Assembly: GCA_937966555.1 (NCBI GenBank)
Contig: CALCLY010000023.1
Coordinates: 1 to 64,000 of the forward strand
From: CALCLY01 sp900552775
Lineage (GTDB): Bacteria > Bacillota > Clostridia > UMGS1883 > UMGS1540
DNA: 64,000 nt
Direction: 5' to 3'
A model generated the notes under the pieces. That model had not been told where the DNA came from. It ran no database searches and saw only the letters and a list, made by a program, of their open reading frames with translations. Below are positions 25,021 through 33,440 of this stretch, one piece after another. How positions within the stretch are numbered: the first letter of the stretch is position 1; each line of letters starts with the position of its first letter. The position numbers and the translations under genes were made by a program.

Positions 25021-26856
25021 ATGAGTAAAATAATAGGTATTGACCTTGGTACAACAAATTCGTGTGTTGCCGTTATGGAAGGCGGCGAGCCTACGGTTAT
25101 CGCTAACGCGGAGGGTGCAAGAACAACCCCGTCCGTTGTTGCGTTTACAAAAACGGGCGAGCGTCTTGTGGGTCAGGTTGCAAAGAGACAGGCAATCACA
25201 AACCCCGACAGAACCGTTATATCCATAAAAAGAGATATGGGCACGGACAAGAAAGTTCAGATAGATGACAAATCCTATACACCACAGGAAATTTCGGCTA
25301 TGATTCTTCAAAAGCTTAAATCCGACGCGGAAAGCTATTTGGGCGAACCTGTTACACAGGCTGTAATCACGGTTCCGGCATATTTTTCCGACGCGCAGCG
25401 CCAGGCTACGAAAGACGCCGGCAAAATTGCGGGTCTTGACGTTTTGAGAATTATAAACGAACCTACCGCAGCTTCTCTTGCATACGGTATGGATAAAGAT
25501 TCGGATCAGAAAATCATGGTTTACGACCTGGGCGGCGGTACGTTTGATGTATCTATCCTCGAGATAGGTGACGGCGTATTTGAAGTTTTGGCTACAAGCG
25601 GCAACAACCGTCTCGGCGGCGATGATTTCGATGAGCGCATTATAAAATGGATCTGCGAAGAATTCAAGAAAGAAAGCGGAGTTGACCTTTCGGGCGACAA
25701 AATGGCTATGCAGAGACTTAAAGAGGCAGCCGAAAAAGCTAAAATAGAGCTTTCCGGCGTTACTTCTTCAAACATCAATCTGCCTTTTATCACAGCCGAT
25801 GCAACAGGCCCCAAACACCTTGATTTAACTCTTACAAGAGCTAAATTCAACGAGCTTACGGCAGATCTTGTTGAAGCTACAATGGGTCCGGCAAGAAATG
25901 CGCTTAAAGACGCAGGTCTTGAACCTTCCGGCATTGACAAAGTTTTGATGGTCGGCGGTTCAAGCAGAATCCCGGCTGTATACGACGCTGTTTATAAACT
26001 GACGGGCAAAGAGCCTCATAAGGGTATAAACCCCGACGAGTGTGTTGCTGTCGGCGCAGCTATTCAGGCAGGCGTTCTTTCGGGTGATGTTGAAGATTTG
26101 GTACTTCTTGACGTTACACCGCTTTCACTTGGCATCGAGACAATGGGCGGAGTATTCACAAAGCTTATTGAGAGAAACACAACAATCCCCACGAAGAAGA
26201 GCCAGATATTCTCAACAGCTGCAGACGGACAGACAAGCGTTGAGGTTCACGTACTCCAGGGTGAACGCGAGATGGCGGCTTATAACAAGACTTTGGGCAG
26301 ATTCTCGCTCACGGGTATTCCGGCTGCTCCGCGCGGAGTTCCGCAGATTGAAGTTACGTTTGATATAGACGCAAACGGTATTGTTCACGTTTCCGCAAAG
26401 GATATGGGCACAGGCAACGAACAGGATATCACAATCACGGCTTCCACAAACCTCTCCGATGATGAAATCGACAAGGCTGTAAAAGAAGCAGAACAGCATG
26501 CTGCAGAAGATAAGAAGAAAAAAGAAGAAGTTGATATCAGAAATAACGGCGATCAGCTTGTTTACCAGACTGAGAAAACAATGAAGGACTTGGGCGACAA
26601 GCTTACGGAAGAGGATAAATCGGCAATAAATCCGCTTCTTGAAAATCTGAAATCGGCTTTGAAAGGCACCGATACCGATGCAATTAAGGCTGCAAGCGAG
26701 GCTTTGAGCCAGAAATTCTATGAGATTTCCGCAAAGCTTTATCAGAATGCAAACCCGGGTGCACAGGGTGCGGACGGAACGCAGGGCGGAGCACAGCAGA
26801 ATCCGGACGGAACCTATAATGCAGACTACAATGTAGTTGACGATGACAATAAATAA
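25021..26856 (+). CDS. dnaK: Chaperone DnaK (Hsp70)
   Basis: A 611-residue Hsp70 ATPase. The nucleotide-binding domain starts IIGIDLGTTNSCVAVMEGG and contains VYDLGGGTFDVSILE and LMVGGSSRIPAV; the substrate domain contains the LLDVTPLSLGIETMGG junction; the C-terminus is a Gly/Gln/Asn-rich tail ending VVDDDNK. It works with GrpE and DnaJ. AAAGGATG precedes ATG 25021. A structured repeat and a terminator-like hairpin separate it from dnaJ, which could lower DnaJ output relative to DnaK. Confidence 0.98.
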   Translation: MSKIIGIDLGTTNSCVAVMEGGEPTVIANAEGARTTPSVVAFTKTGERLVGQVAKRQAITNPDRTVISIKRDMGTDKKVQIDDKSYTPQEISAMILQKLKSDAESYLGEPVTQAVITVPAYFSDAQRQATKDAGKIAGLDVLRIINEPTAASLAYGMDKDSDQKIMVYDLGGGTFDVSILEIGDGVFEVLATSGNNRLGGDDFDERIIKWICEEFKKESGVDLSGDKMAMQRLKEAAEKAKIELSGVTSSNINLPFITADATGPKHLDLTLTRAKFNELTADLVEATMGPARNALKDAGLEPSGIDKVLMVGGSSRIPAVYDAVYKLTGKEPHKGINPDECVAVGAAIQAGVLSGDVEDLVLLDVTPLSLGIETMGGVFTKLIERNTTIPTKKSQIFSTAADGQTSVEVHVLQGEREMAAYNKTLGRFSLTGIPAAPRGVPQIEVTFDIDANGIVHVSAKDMGTGNEQDITITASTNLSDDEIDKAVKEAEQHAAEDKKKKEEVDIRNNGDQLVYQTEKTMKDLGDKLTEEDKSAINPLLENLKSALKGTDTDAIKAASEALSQKFYEISAKLYQNANPGAQGADGTQGGAQQNPDGTYNADYNVVDDDNK

Positions 26857-26876
26857 TAGGCCTATAAAAGCCTGTG

Positions 26877-27003
26877 GGGGATGTTAAAAAACTCCGGAAC
26901 GCAAACTTCAGTTTCTCGGCGTACCCCTGTGTACGCACAGCCTGCAGCAGGATTTATCTTGCTGCGGCTTGGTTTGCCGTTTCAAAGTTTTTTTCTTATC
27001 CCT
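26877..27003 (+). repeat. Structured intergenic repeat, short copy A (dnaK-dnaJ gap)
   Basis: It begins GGGGATGTTAAAAAACTCCG, the same 5' end as the longer copies at 28199, 59046 and 59291, 20 nt after the dnaK stop. It keeps a GGCGTAC/TGTACGC hairpin and ends with the TTTCAAAG..TTATCCC segment, but lacks the about 100-nt middle part and carries instead a CAGCAgGAT/ATCtTGCTG hairpin. About 127 nt. Confidence 0.8.
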
Positions 27004-27012
27004 CAAAAAGAC

Positions 27013-27057
27013 GGGACTGTTTAAAAAGTCAATCAGATTTTTAAACAGCCCTTTTTT
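27013..27057 (+). terminator. Terminator-like hairpin linked to repeat A
   Basis: GGGACTGTTTAAAAAGTC and GATTTTTAAACAGCCC pair around a short loop and are followed by six T. It sits 14 nt before the dnaJ start region, so it could attenuate dnaJ. The same hairpin follows the other repeat copies. Confidence 0.75.
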
Positions 27058-27071
27058 GGGAAGGATAAAGT

Positions 27072-28193
27072 ATGGCGAAGAGAGATTATTATGAAGTCCT
27101 CGGCGTTTCCAAAACGGCGAGTGACGATGAAATAAAAAAAGCATACAGAAAGCTTGCAAAAAAATATCACCCCGATTTAAATAAAGACAACAAAGACGCT
27201 GAGGCTAAATTTAAGGAAGTCGGGGAAGCGTATGAGGTTTTGGGCAATAAAGAAAAACGTTCGAGATACGATAATTTCGGTCATGCCGGGGTTGATCCGT
27301 CCGCAGCAGGCGGCGGCTTCGGCGGCGCAGGATTTGACGGGTTTGATGTGGGAGATATTTTTGAAAGCTTTTTCGGCGGCGGCTTCGGCGGCGGAGGAAG
27401 ACGTGCAAACGCACCGCAGAAAGGCGCAAATATCGGTCTGCGTGTTTCGGTGTCGTTTGAAGAAGCGGCATTCGGCACGAAAAAGTCCATAAATGTAACA
27501 AGATATGAGCAGTGCGATACCTGCCACGGCAGCGGCGCCGAACCCGGAACTCAGCCGGAGACCTGCCCGACTTGCCACGGAACCGGTCAAGTGCGCATGA
27601 ATATGGGTTTCATAACAACTCAGCGCACGTGCGACACGTGCCGCGGAACGGGTAAAATCGTTAAAAATCCGTGTCATACATGCCGCGGACAGGGTCAGGT
27701 AAGAAAATCACGCAAGATAGATGTTAATATTCCGGCAGGTGTTGATACGGGACTTCGTATATCCGTAAGAGGACAGGGTAATGCAGGCAAAAACGGCGGC
27801 GAGCCCGGCGATGTTATTTTAACCATTTCCGTAACTCCGCATCCGATTTTCAAAAGACAGGGTGACGATGTTTTGTGTGACGTTCCGATTACGTTTGCGG
27901 AAGCGGCTCTGGGTGCCGAAATCGAAGTGCCCACGCTTGACGGCAAGCGCAGCTACACAATACCCGAAGGTACGCAAAACGGCGATAAATTCTTCATACG
28001 CGATGAAGGTATGAACCGCCTGGGCGGCAGAGGACGCGGCAAAGAAGTGCTTAATATCAAAGTGGAGGTTCCGAAAAATCTGACGCCGAAGCAAAAAGAG
28101 CTTTTGCGCGCATTTGCCGAAGAACTCGGCGAGAAAAATCATAAGGAAAAGAAAAGCTTTATTGAAAAGCTCAAAAGCTATTTTAAAGAATAG
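27072..28193 (+). CDS. dnaJ: Chaperone DnaJ (Hsp40)
   Basis: A 373-residue type I Hsp40 that delivers substrates to DnaK and stimulates its ATPase. The J domain (residues 1-70) has YHPD with the essential HPD; a Gly/Phe-rich linker (about 75-120) follows; the zinc-finger domain has four CxxCxGxG units (CDTCHGSG, CPTCHGTG, CDTCRGTG, CHTCRGQG); then the two beta-barrel substrate domains. GAAGGA precedes ATG 27072. It is the last gene of the heat-shock cluster and is flanked on both sides by copies of the structured repeat. Confidence 0.98.
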   Translation: MAKRDYYEVLGVSKTASDDEIKKAYRKLAKKYHPDLNKDNKDAEAKFKEVGEAYEVLGNKEKRSRYDNFGHAGVDPSAAGGGFGGAGFDGFDVGDIFESFFGGGFGGGGRRANAPQKGANIGLRVSVSFEEAAFGTKKSINVTRYEQCDTCHGSGAEPGTQPETCPTCHGTGQVRMNMGFITTQRTCDTCRGTGKIVKNPCHTCRGQGQVRKSRKIDVNIPAGVDTGLRISVRGQGNAGKNGGEPGDVILTISVTPHPIFKRQGDDVLCDVPITFAEAALGAEIEVPTLDGKRSYTIPEGTQNGDKFFIRDEGMNRLGGRGRGKEVLNIKVEVPKNLTPKQKELLRAFAEELGEKNHKEKKSFIEKLKSYFKE

Positions 28194-28198
28194 AAAAT

Positions 28199-28421
28199 GG
28201 GGATGTTAAAAAACTTCGGAACGCAAGAAAAGGGAAAATCACATATCTCGGAATATGCAAATGATGCAGTTGGATTTAGTTAGATGTGGAAAAACCAAAA
28301 AATATACCTTTTCTTGCTATAAGCAAACTTCGCCTCTCGACGTACCAATGTACGCCTTTGGGTAACCCAAAACTAAAGTTTTGGCTCAGTTTGCCGATTC
28401 CAAAGATTTTTTCCTATCCCC
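28199..28421 (+). repeat. Structured intergenic repeat, copy B (after dnaJ)
   Basis: About 223 nt starting GGGGATG 6 nt after the dnaJ stop and ending ATCCCC. Compared with the 59-kb copies the stem CAGGAAAAG/CTTTTCCTG is CAAGAAAAG (28224-28232) with CTTTTCTTG (28308-28316): a compensatory pair change. The CCAAAAC/GTTTTGG hairpin is kept with a changed loop. This copy plus its hairpin fills most of the 381-nt gap; an open frame across it is not coding. Confidence 0.85.
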
Positions 28422-28431
28422 CTGAAAAAAT

Positions 28432-28475
28432 GGGTTGTTTAAAAGGTCAACCGACCTTTAAACAGCTCCGTTTTT
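28432..28475 (+). terminator. Terminator-like hairpin linked to repeat B
   Basis: GGGTTGTTTAAAAGGTC pairs with GACCTTTAAACAGCTCC (AACC loop) and is followed by GTTTTT. It probably ends the dnaJ transcript before the serine dehydratase promoter. Confidence 0.75.
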
Positions 28476-28508
28476 ATATGAGCGTACAAAATAATCACAC
28501 AATATCTC

Positions 28509-28537
28509 TTGACAATATTACGGTTAAATGATACAAT
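28509..28537 (+). promoter_or_regulatory. Promoter of the L-serine dehydratase gene
   Basis: TTGACA at 28509-28514, 17-bp spacer, TACAAT at 28532-28537; the gene starts 38 nt further on. Confidence 0.85.
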
Positions 28538-28574
28538 AAAAGTAACCAAACAGTTATTTTGAGGAGATTTTCAT

Positions 28575-29777
28575 ATGAAATCCATAAGGCAGGTATATAA
28601 AACGGGCGTAGGTCCGTCAAGCTCCCACACAATGGGGCCGTGCAAAGCGGCAGAAATATTCAGAAGCGAAAATCCCGATGCCGATAAGATATGTGTTATA
28701 TTATACGGCTCTCTTTCAAAAACGGGGAAGGGCCACGGCACGGATACAGCGATTGCAAAAGTGCTGAGCGGAATTGAAACCGAGATAGTTTTTTCTGATT
28801 CGGAAGAAAAGCTTCCGCACGAAAATACGCTTGATTTTATTGCGTTCAAAAACGGTGCCGAGTCGGCAAAAATGCGTGTAATGAGTGTCGGAGGCGGAAA
28901 TATATCGATTGAAGGAAGAGCGGACACAAAGGAAGAAGAGGTGTATTCCGAAAACTCTTTTGAAGAAATAAAAAGAGTGTGCACTGAAAAAGGCATAAGA
29001 ATAAGCCGGTACGTGTATGAAAACGAAAACGAAGAGATCCGTCCGTTTCTTCAAAGCGTGTGGAGCAGAATGAAGCGGAGCATAGAAAACGGACTTCATG
29101 CAAAAGGCATATTGCCCGGCGGTCTTGAAGTTGAAAGAAAAGCGGGTTTTCTTTTTTCTCAGCATCATATAGACGAAAGCCCCGAAACGCGCGAAAACCG
29201 CATAATAAGCTCATATGCGTTTGCAATGAGCGAAGAAAATGCCGCCGGAGGAATTATCGTCACGGCGCCGACATGCGGCTCGTGCGGAGTTTTGCCTGCT
29301 GTTTTGCGCTATATTCAGGAAAAACGCGGATTTTCGGATGAAGATATATGCGACTCTTTGGCGGTTGCCGGAATAATCGGAAATCTTGTTATCGAAAATG
29401 CGTCCGTAAGCGGAGCGGAATGCGGATGCCAGGCGGAGGTGGGAACGGCGTGCTCCATGGCTGCTGCTGCGCTTTCGGAGCTTTACAAGATGAATATAGA
29501 GCAAACGGAGTATTCGGCCGAAGTGGCGCTTGAGCACCATCTGGGACTTACGTGCGACCCTGTTTGCGGTCTTGTGCAGATTCCGTGTATAGAAAGAAAT
29601 GCGGTTGCGGCAATGAGAGCCGTAAACGCGGTTATACTTGCAAATTTTCTTACATATACGAGAAAAGTATCTTTTGATACGATTGTAAAAACCATGTATG
29701 AAACCGGAAAAGATTTATCGGTAAAATACCGCGAGACGTCCGAGGGAGGTTTAGCAAAGCTTTATAAAGAAAAATAA
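28575..29777 (+). CDS. sdaA: L-serine ammonia-lyase, fused single chain, Fe-S type
   Basis: Converts L-serine to pyruvate and ammonia using a [4Fe-4S] cluster. The 400-residue chain fuses the beta domain (N-terminal, with GVGPSSSHTMGPCKAAE) and the alpha domain (with APTCGSCGVLPAVL, AECGCQAEVGTACSMAAAAL and LTCDPVCGLVQIPCIERNAVAAMRA), which carry the cluster cysteines and substrate loop. In Bacillus these are two proteins; the single-chain form is like the E. coli enzymes. GAGGAG precedes ATG 28575. It has its own promoter and is followed by glutamate dehydrogenase, suggesting an amino-acid breakdown locus. Confidence 0.95.
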   Translation: MKSIRQVYKTGVGPSSSHTMGPCKAAEIFRSENPDADKICVILYGSLSKTGKGHGTDTAIAKVLSGIETEIVFSDSEEKLPHENTLDFIAFKNGAESAKMRVMSVGGGNISIEGRADTKEEEVYSENSFEEIKRVCTEKGIRISRYVYENENEEIRPFLQSVWSRMKRSIENGLHAKGILPGGLEVERKAGFLFSQHHIDESPETRENRIISSYAFAMSEENAAGGIIVTAPTCGSCGVLPAVLRYIQEKRGFSDEDICDSLAVAGIIGNLVIENASVSGAECGCQAEVGTACSMAAAALSELYKMNIEQTEYSAEVALEHHLGLTCDPVCGLVQIPCIERNAVAAMRAVNAVILANFLTYTRKVSFDTIVKTMYETGKDLSVKYRETSEGGLAKLYKEK

Positions 29778-29795
29778 AAAAATTTAAAAATATTA

Positions 29796-29824
29796 TTGAC
29801 AAAAGCATGGAGTATGTGTATAAT
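29796..29824 (+). promoter_or_regulatory. Promoter of glutamate dehydrogenase
   Basis: Exact consensus: TTGACA at 29796-29801, 17-bp spacer, TATAAT at 29819-29824. About 100 nt of AT-rich leader follows. Confidence 0.88.
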
Positions 29825-29834
29825 TAATTTATAA

Positions 29835-29845
29835 GTCCACTGGAC
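29835..29845 (+). promoter_or_regulatory. Possible operator at the gdhA start site
   Basis: GTCCACTGGAC is an 11-nt palindrome (GTCCA-c-TGGAC) 10 bp after the -10 box, at or just after the expected transcription start. The position suits a repressor site; the protein is unknown. Confidence 0.4.
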
Positions 29846-29932
29846 AAATTAAATTTTTATATTTTATTTTCTGAAATGTAAGATTTGAAGGACGGTTTGC
29901 TGAAAACGGGAAATAAAGGAAAGGAACTTAAT

Positions 29933-31186
29933 ATGAAGTATAATCCCTATGATAATGTGCTCAGCGTTATGGACAGAGCAGCCGAGCTTTTGGGCTATGA
30001 GCAGAGTGATTACGATATGCTTAAGTACCCGGAGAGGGAGCTTAAAGTGTCGATTCCCGTTGAAATGGATGACGGAACCGTTAAGGTTTTCGAGGGTTAC
30101 AGAGTGCAGCACTCAACTTCGCGCGGACCCGCAAAGGGCGGTATCCGTTATCACCAGGATGTTAATATGGACGAGGTTAAGGCGCTTGCCGCATGGATGA
30201 CTTTTAAATGCGCCGTTGTTAATATCCCTTACGGCGGCGGCAAAGGCGGGGTTGTGGTTAACCCTTCAACGCTTTCAAAAGGTGAGCTGCGCCGTCTTAC
30301 AAGAAGATTTACGGCAATGATAGCTCCGATTATAGGCCCCGAGCAGGACGTTCCGGCGCCGGATGTTGGCACAACGCCTGAGGTTATGGGCTGGATTATG
30401 GATACATACAGCATGTTAAACGGAAGATGTATTCACGGTGTTGTAACGGGCAAGCCAATTGAAATCGGCGGTGCGCTCGGCAGAAAAGAAGCAACCGGCC
30501 GCGGCGTTATGCAGACGGCAAAGCTGATTCTCAAGAAAAACGGTGTGGATCTGCAGCGCGCAACGGTAGCTGTACAGGGTCTTGGCAATGTTGGGGGAAC
30601 AACGGCCAAGCTTCTTCATAAAAAAGGCTGCAAAATTGTTGCGGTTTCCGATGTAAGCGGAGCAATATACTGCGAAACGGGTCTTGATATTCCCGGTATT
30701 TTAAAGCATATTTCCGCTCCGAAAACATTTGTTGATACTTACAATGCCGAAGGAGTGTCACATATTTCAAACGAGGAACTTCTGGAACTTCCCGTAACGC
30801 TGCTTGTTCCCGCCGCACTTGAAAATCAGCTTAATGCGGACAATGCGGATAGAATAAAAGCTCAGTTTATAGTTGAAGCCGCAAACGGTCCCACAACGCC
30901 GGAGGCTGACGAGGTTTTTGCAAAAAAAGGCATAACGCTTGTTCCGGATATACTTGCAAATGCGGGCGGCGTTGTTGTATCGTACTTTGAATGGGTTCAG
31001 AACATACAGTCCGTTTCGTGGACGGAGGACGAGGTTAACGCAAAGCTTACGGATATTATGACAAACGCGTTTACCGCCGTGTACGAGCTTTCCAAAAAGC
31101 GAGGCATATCGCTTCGCATGGCTGCGTACCTTATTGCTATGGACAGAGTTGTTACCGCCAAAAAAATGCGCGGTATCTGGCCGTGA
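29933..31186 (+). CDS. gdhA: Glutamate dehydrogenase
   Basis: A 417-residue Glu/Leu/Phe/Val dehydrogenase that interconverts glutamate and 2-oxoglutarate plus ammonia. The N-terminal substrate domain has VQHSTSRGPAKGGIRYH, MTFKCAVVNIPYGGGKGGV (catalytic lysine region) and PAPDVGT; the Rossmann domain has VAVQGLGNVGGTTAKLL. Length and motifs fit the RocG/GudB-like class, usually NAD-linked; cofactor choice is not certain from sequence. ATG 29933 follows AAAGGAA; a longer frame from TTG 29885 is less likely. The next gene, a LysR regulator, is convergent and ends 12 nt away. Confidence 0.95.
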   Translation: MKYNPYDNVLSVMDRAAELLGYEQSDYDMLKYPERELKVSIPVEMDDGTVKVFEGYRVQHSTSRGPAKGGIRYHQDVNMDEVKALAAWMTFKCAVVNIPYGGGKGGVVVNPSTLSKGELRRLTRRFTAMIAPIIGPEQDVPAPDVGTTPEVMGWIMDTYSMLNGRCIHGVVTGKPIEIGGALGRKEATGRGVMQTAKLILKKNGVDLQRATVAVQGLGNVGGTTAKLLHKKGCKIVAVSDVSGAIYCETGLDIPGILKHISAPKTFVDTYNAEGVSHISNEELLELPVTLLVPAALENQLNADNADRIKAQFIVEAANGPTTPEADEVFAKKGITLVPDILANAGGVVVSYFEWVQNIQSVSWTEDEVNAKLTDIMTNAFTAVYELSKKRGISLRMAAYLIAMDRVVTAKKMRGIWP

Positions 31187-31197
31187 TTTAAAAAGAC

Positions 31198-32079
31198 TCA
31201 GACAAAACTTAAAATCATTTTTTCCAGCTCCTTTGCCGCAAGGCTCAGGGGCTGTTCTTTTCTTTTCACAAGACAGATGCTTCGCTCGGGTATTTTTTCC
31301 TCAAGGTCAATTATTTTAACATTGTCGTAAGGGTGCACAAATTCCTCCGGTACAAAGCCGATTCCGAGACCGGCTTTTACTATGGGCAATATCTGATCTG
31401 ACGTAAAAGCCTCTATGTCGGGATTAAACGGTTCGCCGTGTGAACTGAAAAAATCCAGATAGAATTCATATGATTTCGTATTGTTTCCGAGTGAAATGAG
31501 CGGATAGTTTTTAAGCTCTGAAACAGATACTTTCCCGTTTGTTAAAGGAGTGTATTTTGGAGAGCACACCGCAACTTCGCGTATGGTCTTTACATGTACC
31601 TCCGTCAGAAACGCCAAAGTGTCAATCGGCGTTGTAACAACGGCAAAATCCGCCGAACCTTCTTTAAGTTCATGTATTGCCTGCGGTGTGGTGTGATTGC
31701 TGATTTTTATATGAATACCGGGATACATATCGCGGTATTTTTTCAAAACAGGCAGCAGAAAACAGCGCAGAGCAACCTCGCTTGCCGCAATAAACACCGT
31801 TCCGCTTTCCATGTTTGTATTTTTCGTAATTTCTTTTTCTGCGGCTTCAATATGCTCTGCGGCAATTCTGATGTGTTCGTAAAGTTTTTTTCCCTCATCG
31901 GTAAGTTTCATGCCTTTGTGAGTTCGCACAAAAAGAGGACAGCCGAGCTGAGATTCAAGTATTTTTATGGTTCTGGTTAAATTCGGCTGGTTATTAAGCA
32001 TACTTTTTGCAGCCTTTGATATGCTTCCGTATTTTGCCACGTTATAAAACGCTTTGTAATAATCGTAACTTATATTCAT
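31198..32079 (-). CDS. LysR-family transcription regulator
   Basis: A 293-residue regulator. The winged helix-turn-helix lies at residues 1-60 (FYNVAKYGSISKAAKSMLNNQPNLTRTIKILESQLGC), and a two-lobed effector domain follows (about 90-290, with PLISLGNNTKSYEF and VKAGLGIGFVPEEFV). ATG 32079 is chosen because GGAG precedes it by 7 nt; the TTG at 32091 includes that site. It is divergent from the 80-residue membrane protein and the DUF1275 gene, and convergent with gdhA; LysR proteins usually control the divergent gene, but gdhA is also possible. Confidence 0.9.
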   Translation of the reverse strand: MNISYDYYKAFYNVAKYGSISKAAKSMLNNQPNLTRTIKILESQLGCPLFVRTHKGMKLTDEGKKLYEHIRIAAEHIEAAEKEITKNTNMESGTVFIAASEVALRCFLLPVLKKYRDMYPGIHIKISNHTTPQAIHELKEGSADFAVVTTPIDTLAFLTEVHVKTIREVAVCSPKYTPLTNGKVSVSELKNYPLISLGNNTKSYEFYLDFFSSHGEPFNPDIEAFTSDQILPIVKAGLGIGFVPEEFVHPYDNVKIIDLEEKIPERSICLVKRKEQPLSLAAKELEKMILSFV

Positions 32080-32198
32080 AGAAAGCTCCAATCATATCCT
32101 AAAGATATAAATTCCATATGTATTATACATTATTAATATATGTTATATTGTAGTATAATATAAGTTAATGTAAAAGTCAAGAGAAAAGGGGAATAAAA

Positions 32199-32441
32199 AT
32201 GAGTGTAATTGAAATATTGATGGGCTTAATGCTTGATCTGGCGGCGGCAGCTTTAATTTTCAATTTTGTGCACAGCGGCAGAAAAAAAGGATTTCAGGAC
32301 AGAGTTATGTCTTTTTGCATGGGAATCGGTTTTGTGCTTTATTGCTTTTTAAAAGCGTTTTGCAGCGGTAATTATATAGTTTTTATGCTCTCGTTACTCG
32401 GCGCAATGCTTTCATATACGGCTTTTGTATTTACTTTTTAA
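32199..32441 (+). CDS. Small membrane protein, function unknown
   Basis: An 80-residue protein with two or three hydrophobic segments (about residues 4-24, 41-57 and 60-80) joined by a basic loop (HSGRKKGFQDR), so cytoplasmic by the positive-inside rule. AAAAGGGG precedes ATG 32199. It is 13 nt before the DUF1275 gene and presumably co-transcribed. The -10-like TATAAT in the 119-nt divergent gap with the LysR gene could serve it. No family is recognised. Confidence 0.7.
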   Translation: MSVIEILMGLMLDLAAAALIFNFVHSGRKKGFQDRVMSFCMGIGFVLYCFLKAFCSGNYIVFMLSLLGAMLSYTAFVFTF

Positions 32442-32454
32442 GGGATGATTATGT

Positions 32455-33144
32455 ATGCTGCAGAAAAAATCGAAAGGGCAGATGTCCGATGCATTCCGCA
32501 CTGCCTTATTTATAATACTTTCCGGCGGTTTTCAGGACGCGTATACGTATAGCTGCCGCGGCGAAGTTTTTGCCAATGCGCAGACGGGAAATATTGTACT
32601 TATGAGTTCGGCTTGCTTTGCCGGAGAATGGAGCACGGTTTTAAAATATTTAATTCCGGTTATTTCGTTTCTTATAGGCACGGCGGCAGCGGAGATTATA
32701 CATGTTCATTACAAAAACTGCGAAAAAATACATTGGCGGCAGATAATTTTGATTTTGGAAATAGTGCTGCTGTTCAGCGTGGGATTTTTGCCGCAAAAAG
32801 TTAATGCTCTTGCAAACGCGCTTGTTTCGTTTGTCTGTGCAATGCAGGTTCAGTCGTTTCATAAAGTGCGCGGACATGCATATGCAAGTACAATGTGTAT
32901 AGGCAATATGAGAAGCGGCGTGGAAGCGCTCTGTGCTTATTTTCATGTGCACGACAGGACTATTCTGAAAAAAGCCGTGACATATTTCGGCGTTATTGCG
33001 GTATTTGCGGTAGGCGCCGGAATAGGTACGTTTGTGACGAAAATGATAGGAAGCAGATCAATATGGATATGCTGCTTTTTGCTTTTTATAAGTTTTGCCA
33101 TGATGTTTATAGCCGAAGAGGAAAAAGAGCATCAGGCAAAGTGA
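32455..33144 (+). CDS. DUF1275 (YoaK-like) membrane protein
   Basis: A 229-residue integral membrane protein with about six hydrophobic segments. The GGFQDAYTYSCRGEVFANAQTGNIVLMS region near the N-terminus and the CAMQVQSFHKVRGHAYASTMCIGNMRSG segment are characteristic of the YoaK/DUF1275 family, whose transported substrate is not established. The gene follows the small membrane protein by 13 nt and is divergent from a LysR gene, suggesting a ligand-induced membrane function. It is followed by a hairpin that terminates the opposing transcript. Confidence 0.85.
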   Translation: MLQKKSKGQMSDAFRTALFIILSGGFQDAYTYSCRGEVFANAQTGNIVLMSSACFAGEWSTVLKYLIPVISFLIGTAAAEIIHVHYKNCEKIHWRQIILILEIVLLFSVGFLPQKVNALANALVSFVCAMQVQSFHKVRGHAYASTMCIGNMRSGVEALCAYFHVHDRTILKKAVTYFGVIAVFAVGAGIGTFVTKMIGSRSIWICCFLLFISFAMMFIAEEEKEHQAK

Positions 33145-33152
33145 AAATTTGC

Positions 33153-33206
33153 AAAAAAGCCCTTTTATCGGATAGAAGGATTTTTATTTCTATCCGGCAA
33201 AAGGGC
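33153..33206 (-). terminator. Hairpin terminator facing the 6S RNA transcript
   Basis: Minus strand: GCCCTTTTGCCGGATAGAA pairs with TTCTATCC..AAAAGGGC with a small mismatch and is followed by six T. There is no T run on the plus strand, so it mainly serves the minus-strand transcript. Confidence 0.65.
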
Positions 33207-33254
33207 AAATCAAAACGGATTTTTCTGAAACTGATTATATTTTTTAATAAAAAT

Positions 33255-33435
33255 CCCCGCAGTGCCGTTTAACGGCATAATTTCAACCTGCATCGCAGGT
33301 GGGTAACCTTATTTGCGGCTTACGGGTTTCCCACGTGCCTTACGGGACGGGGCATACACACCACCGCAACTCTTCGGTTTCCCTTACATAAAAGTGTTGG
33401 CTAAAACGTAGCCGCGGCTCGAACACCGCAGGGCT
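33255..33435 (-). ncRNA. ssrS: 6S RNA
   Basis: A roughly 180-nt non-coding segment on the minus strand. Its ends pair as in 6S RNA: 5' CCCTGCGGTG with 3' CACTGCGGGG. The 5' arm reads CCCTGCGGTGTTCG, close to the conserved 6S start, and the middle (GGTGGTGTGTATGCCCCGTC) resembles the promoter-like central bubble that traps sigma-70-type RNA polymerase in stationary phase. The RNA lies 6 nt after the stop of the DUF1292 gene, so it is made from an internal promoter or by processing. An AATAAT lies at the -10 position; no good -35 is visible. The call rests on structure and pattern, not on a covariance search. Confidence 0.75.
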
Positions 33436-33440
33436 ATATA

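Noticed and set aside
28286..28531. 81-residue frame across repeat B
   Set aside because: Covers repeat hairpins and the next promoter; no ribosome site and no similarity with the frame in copy D beyond repeat identity.
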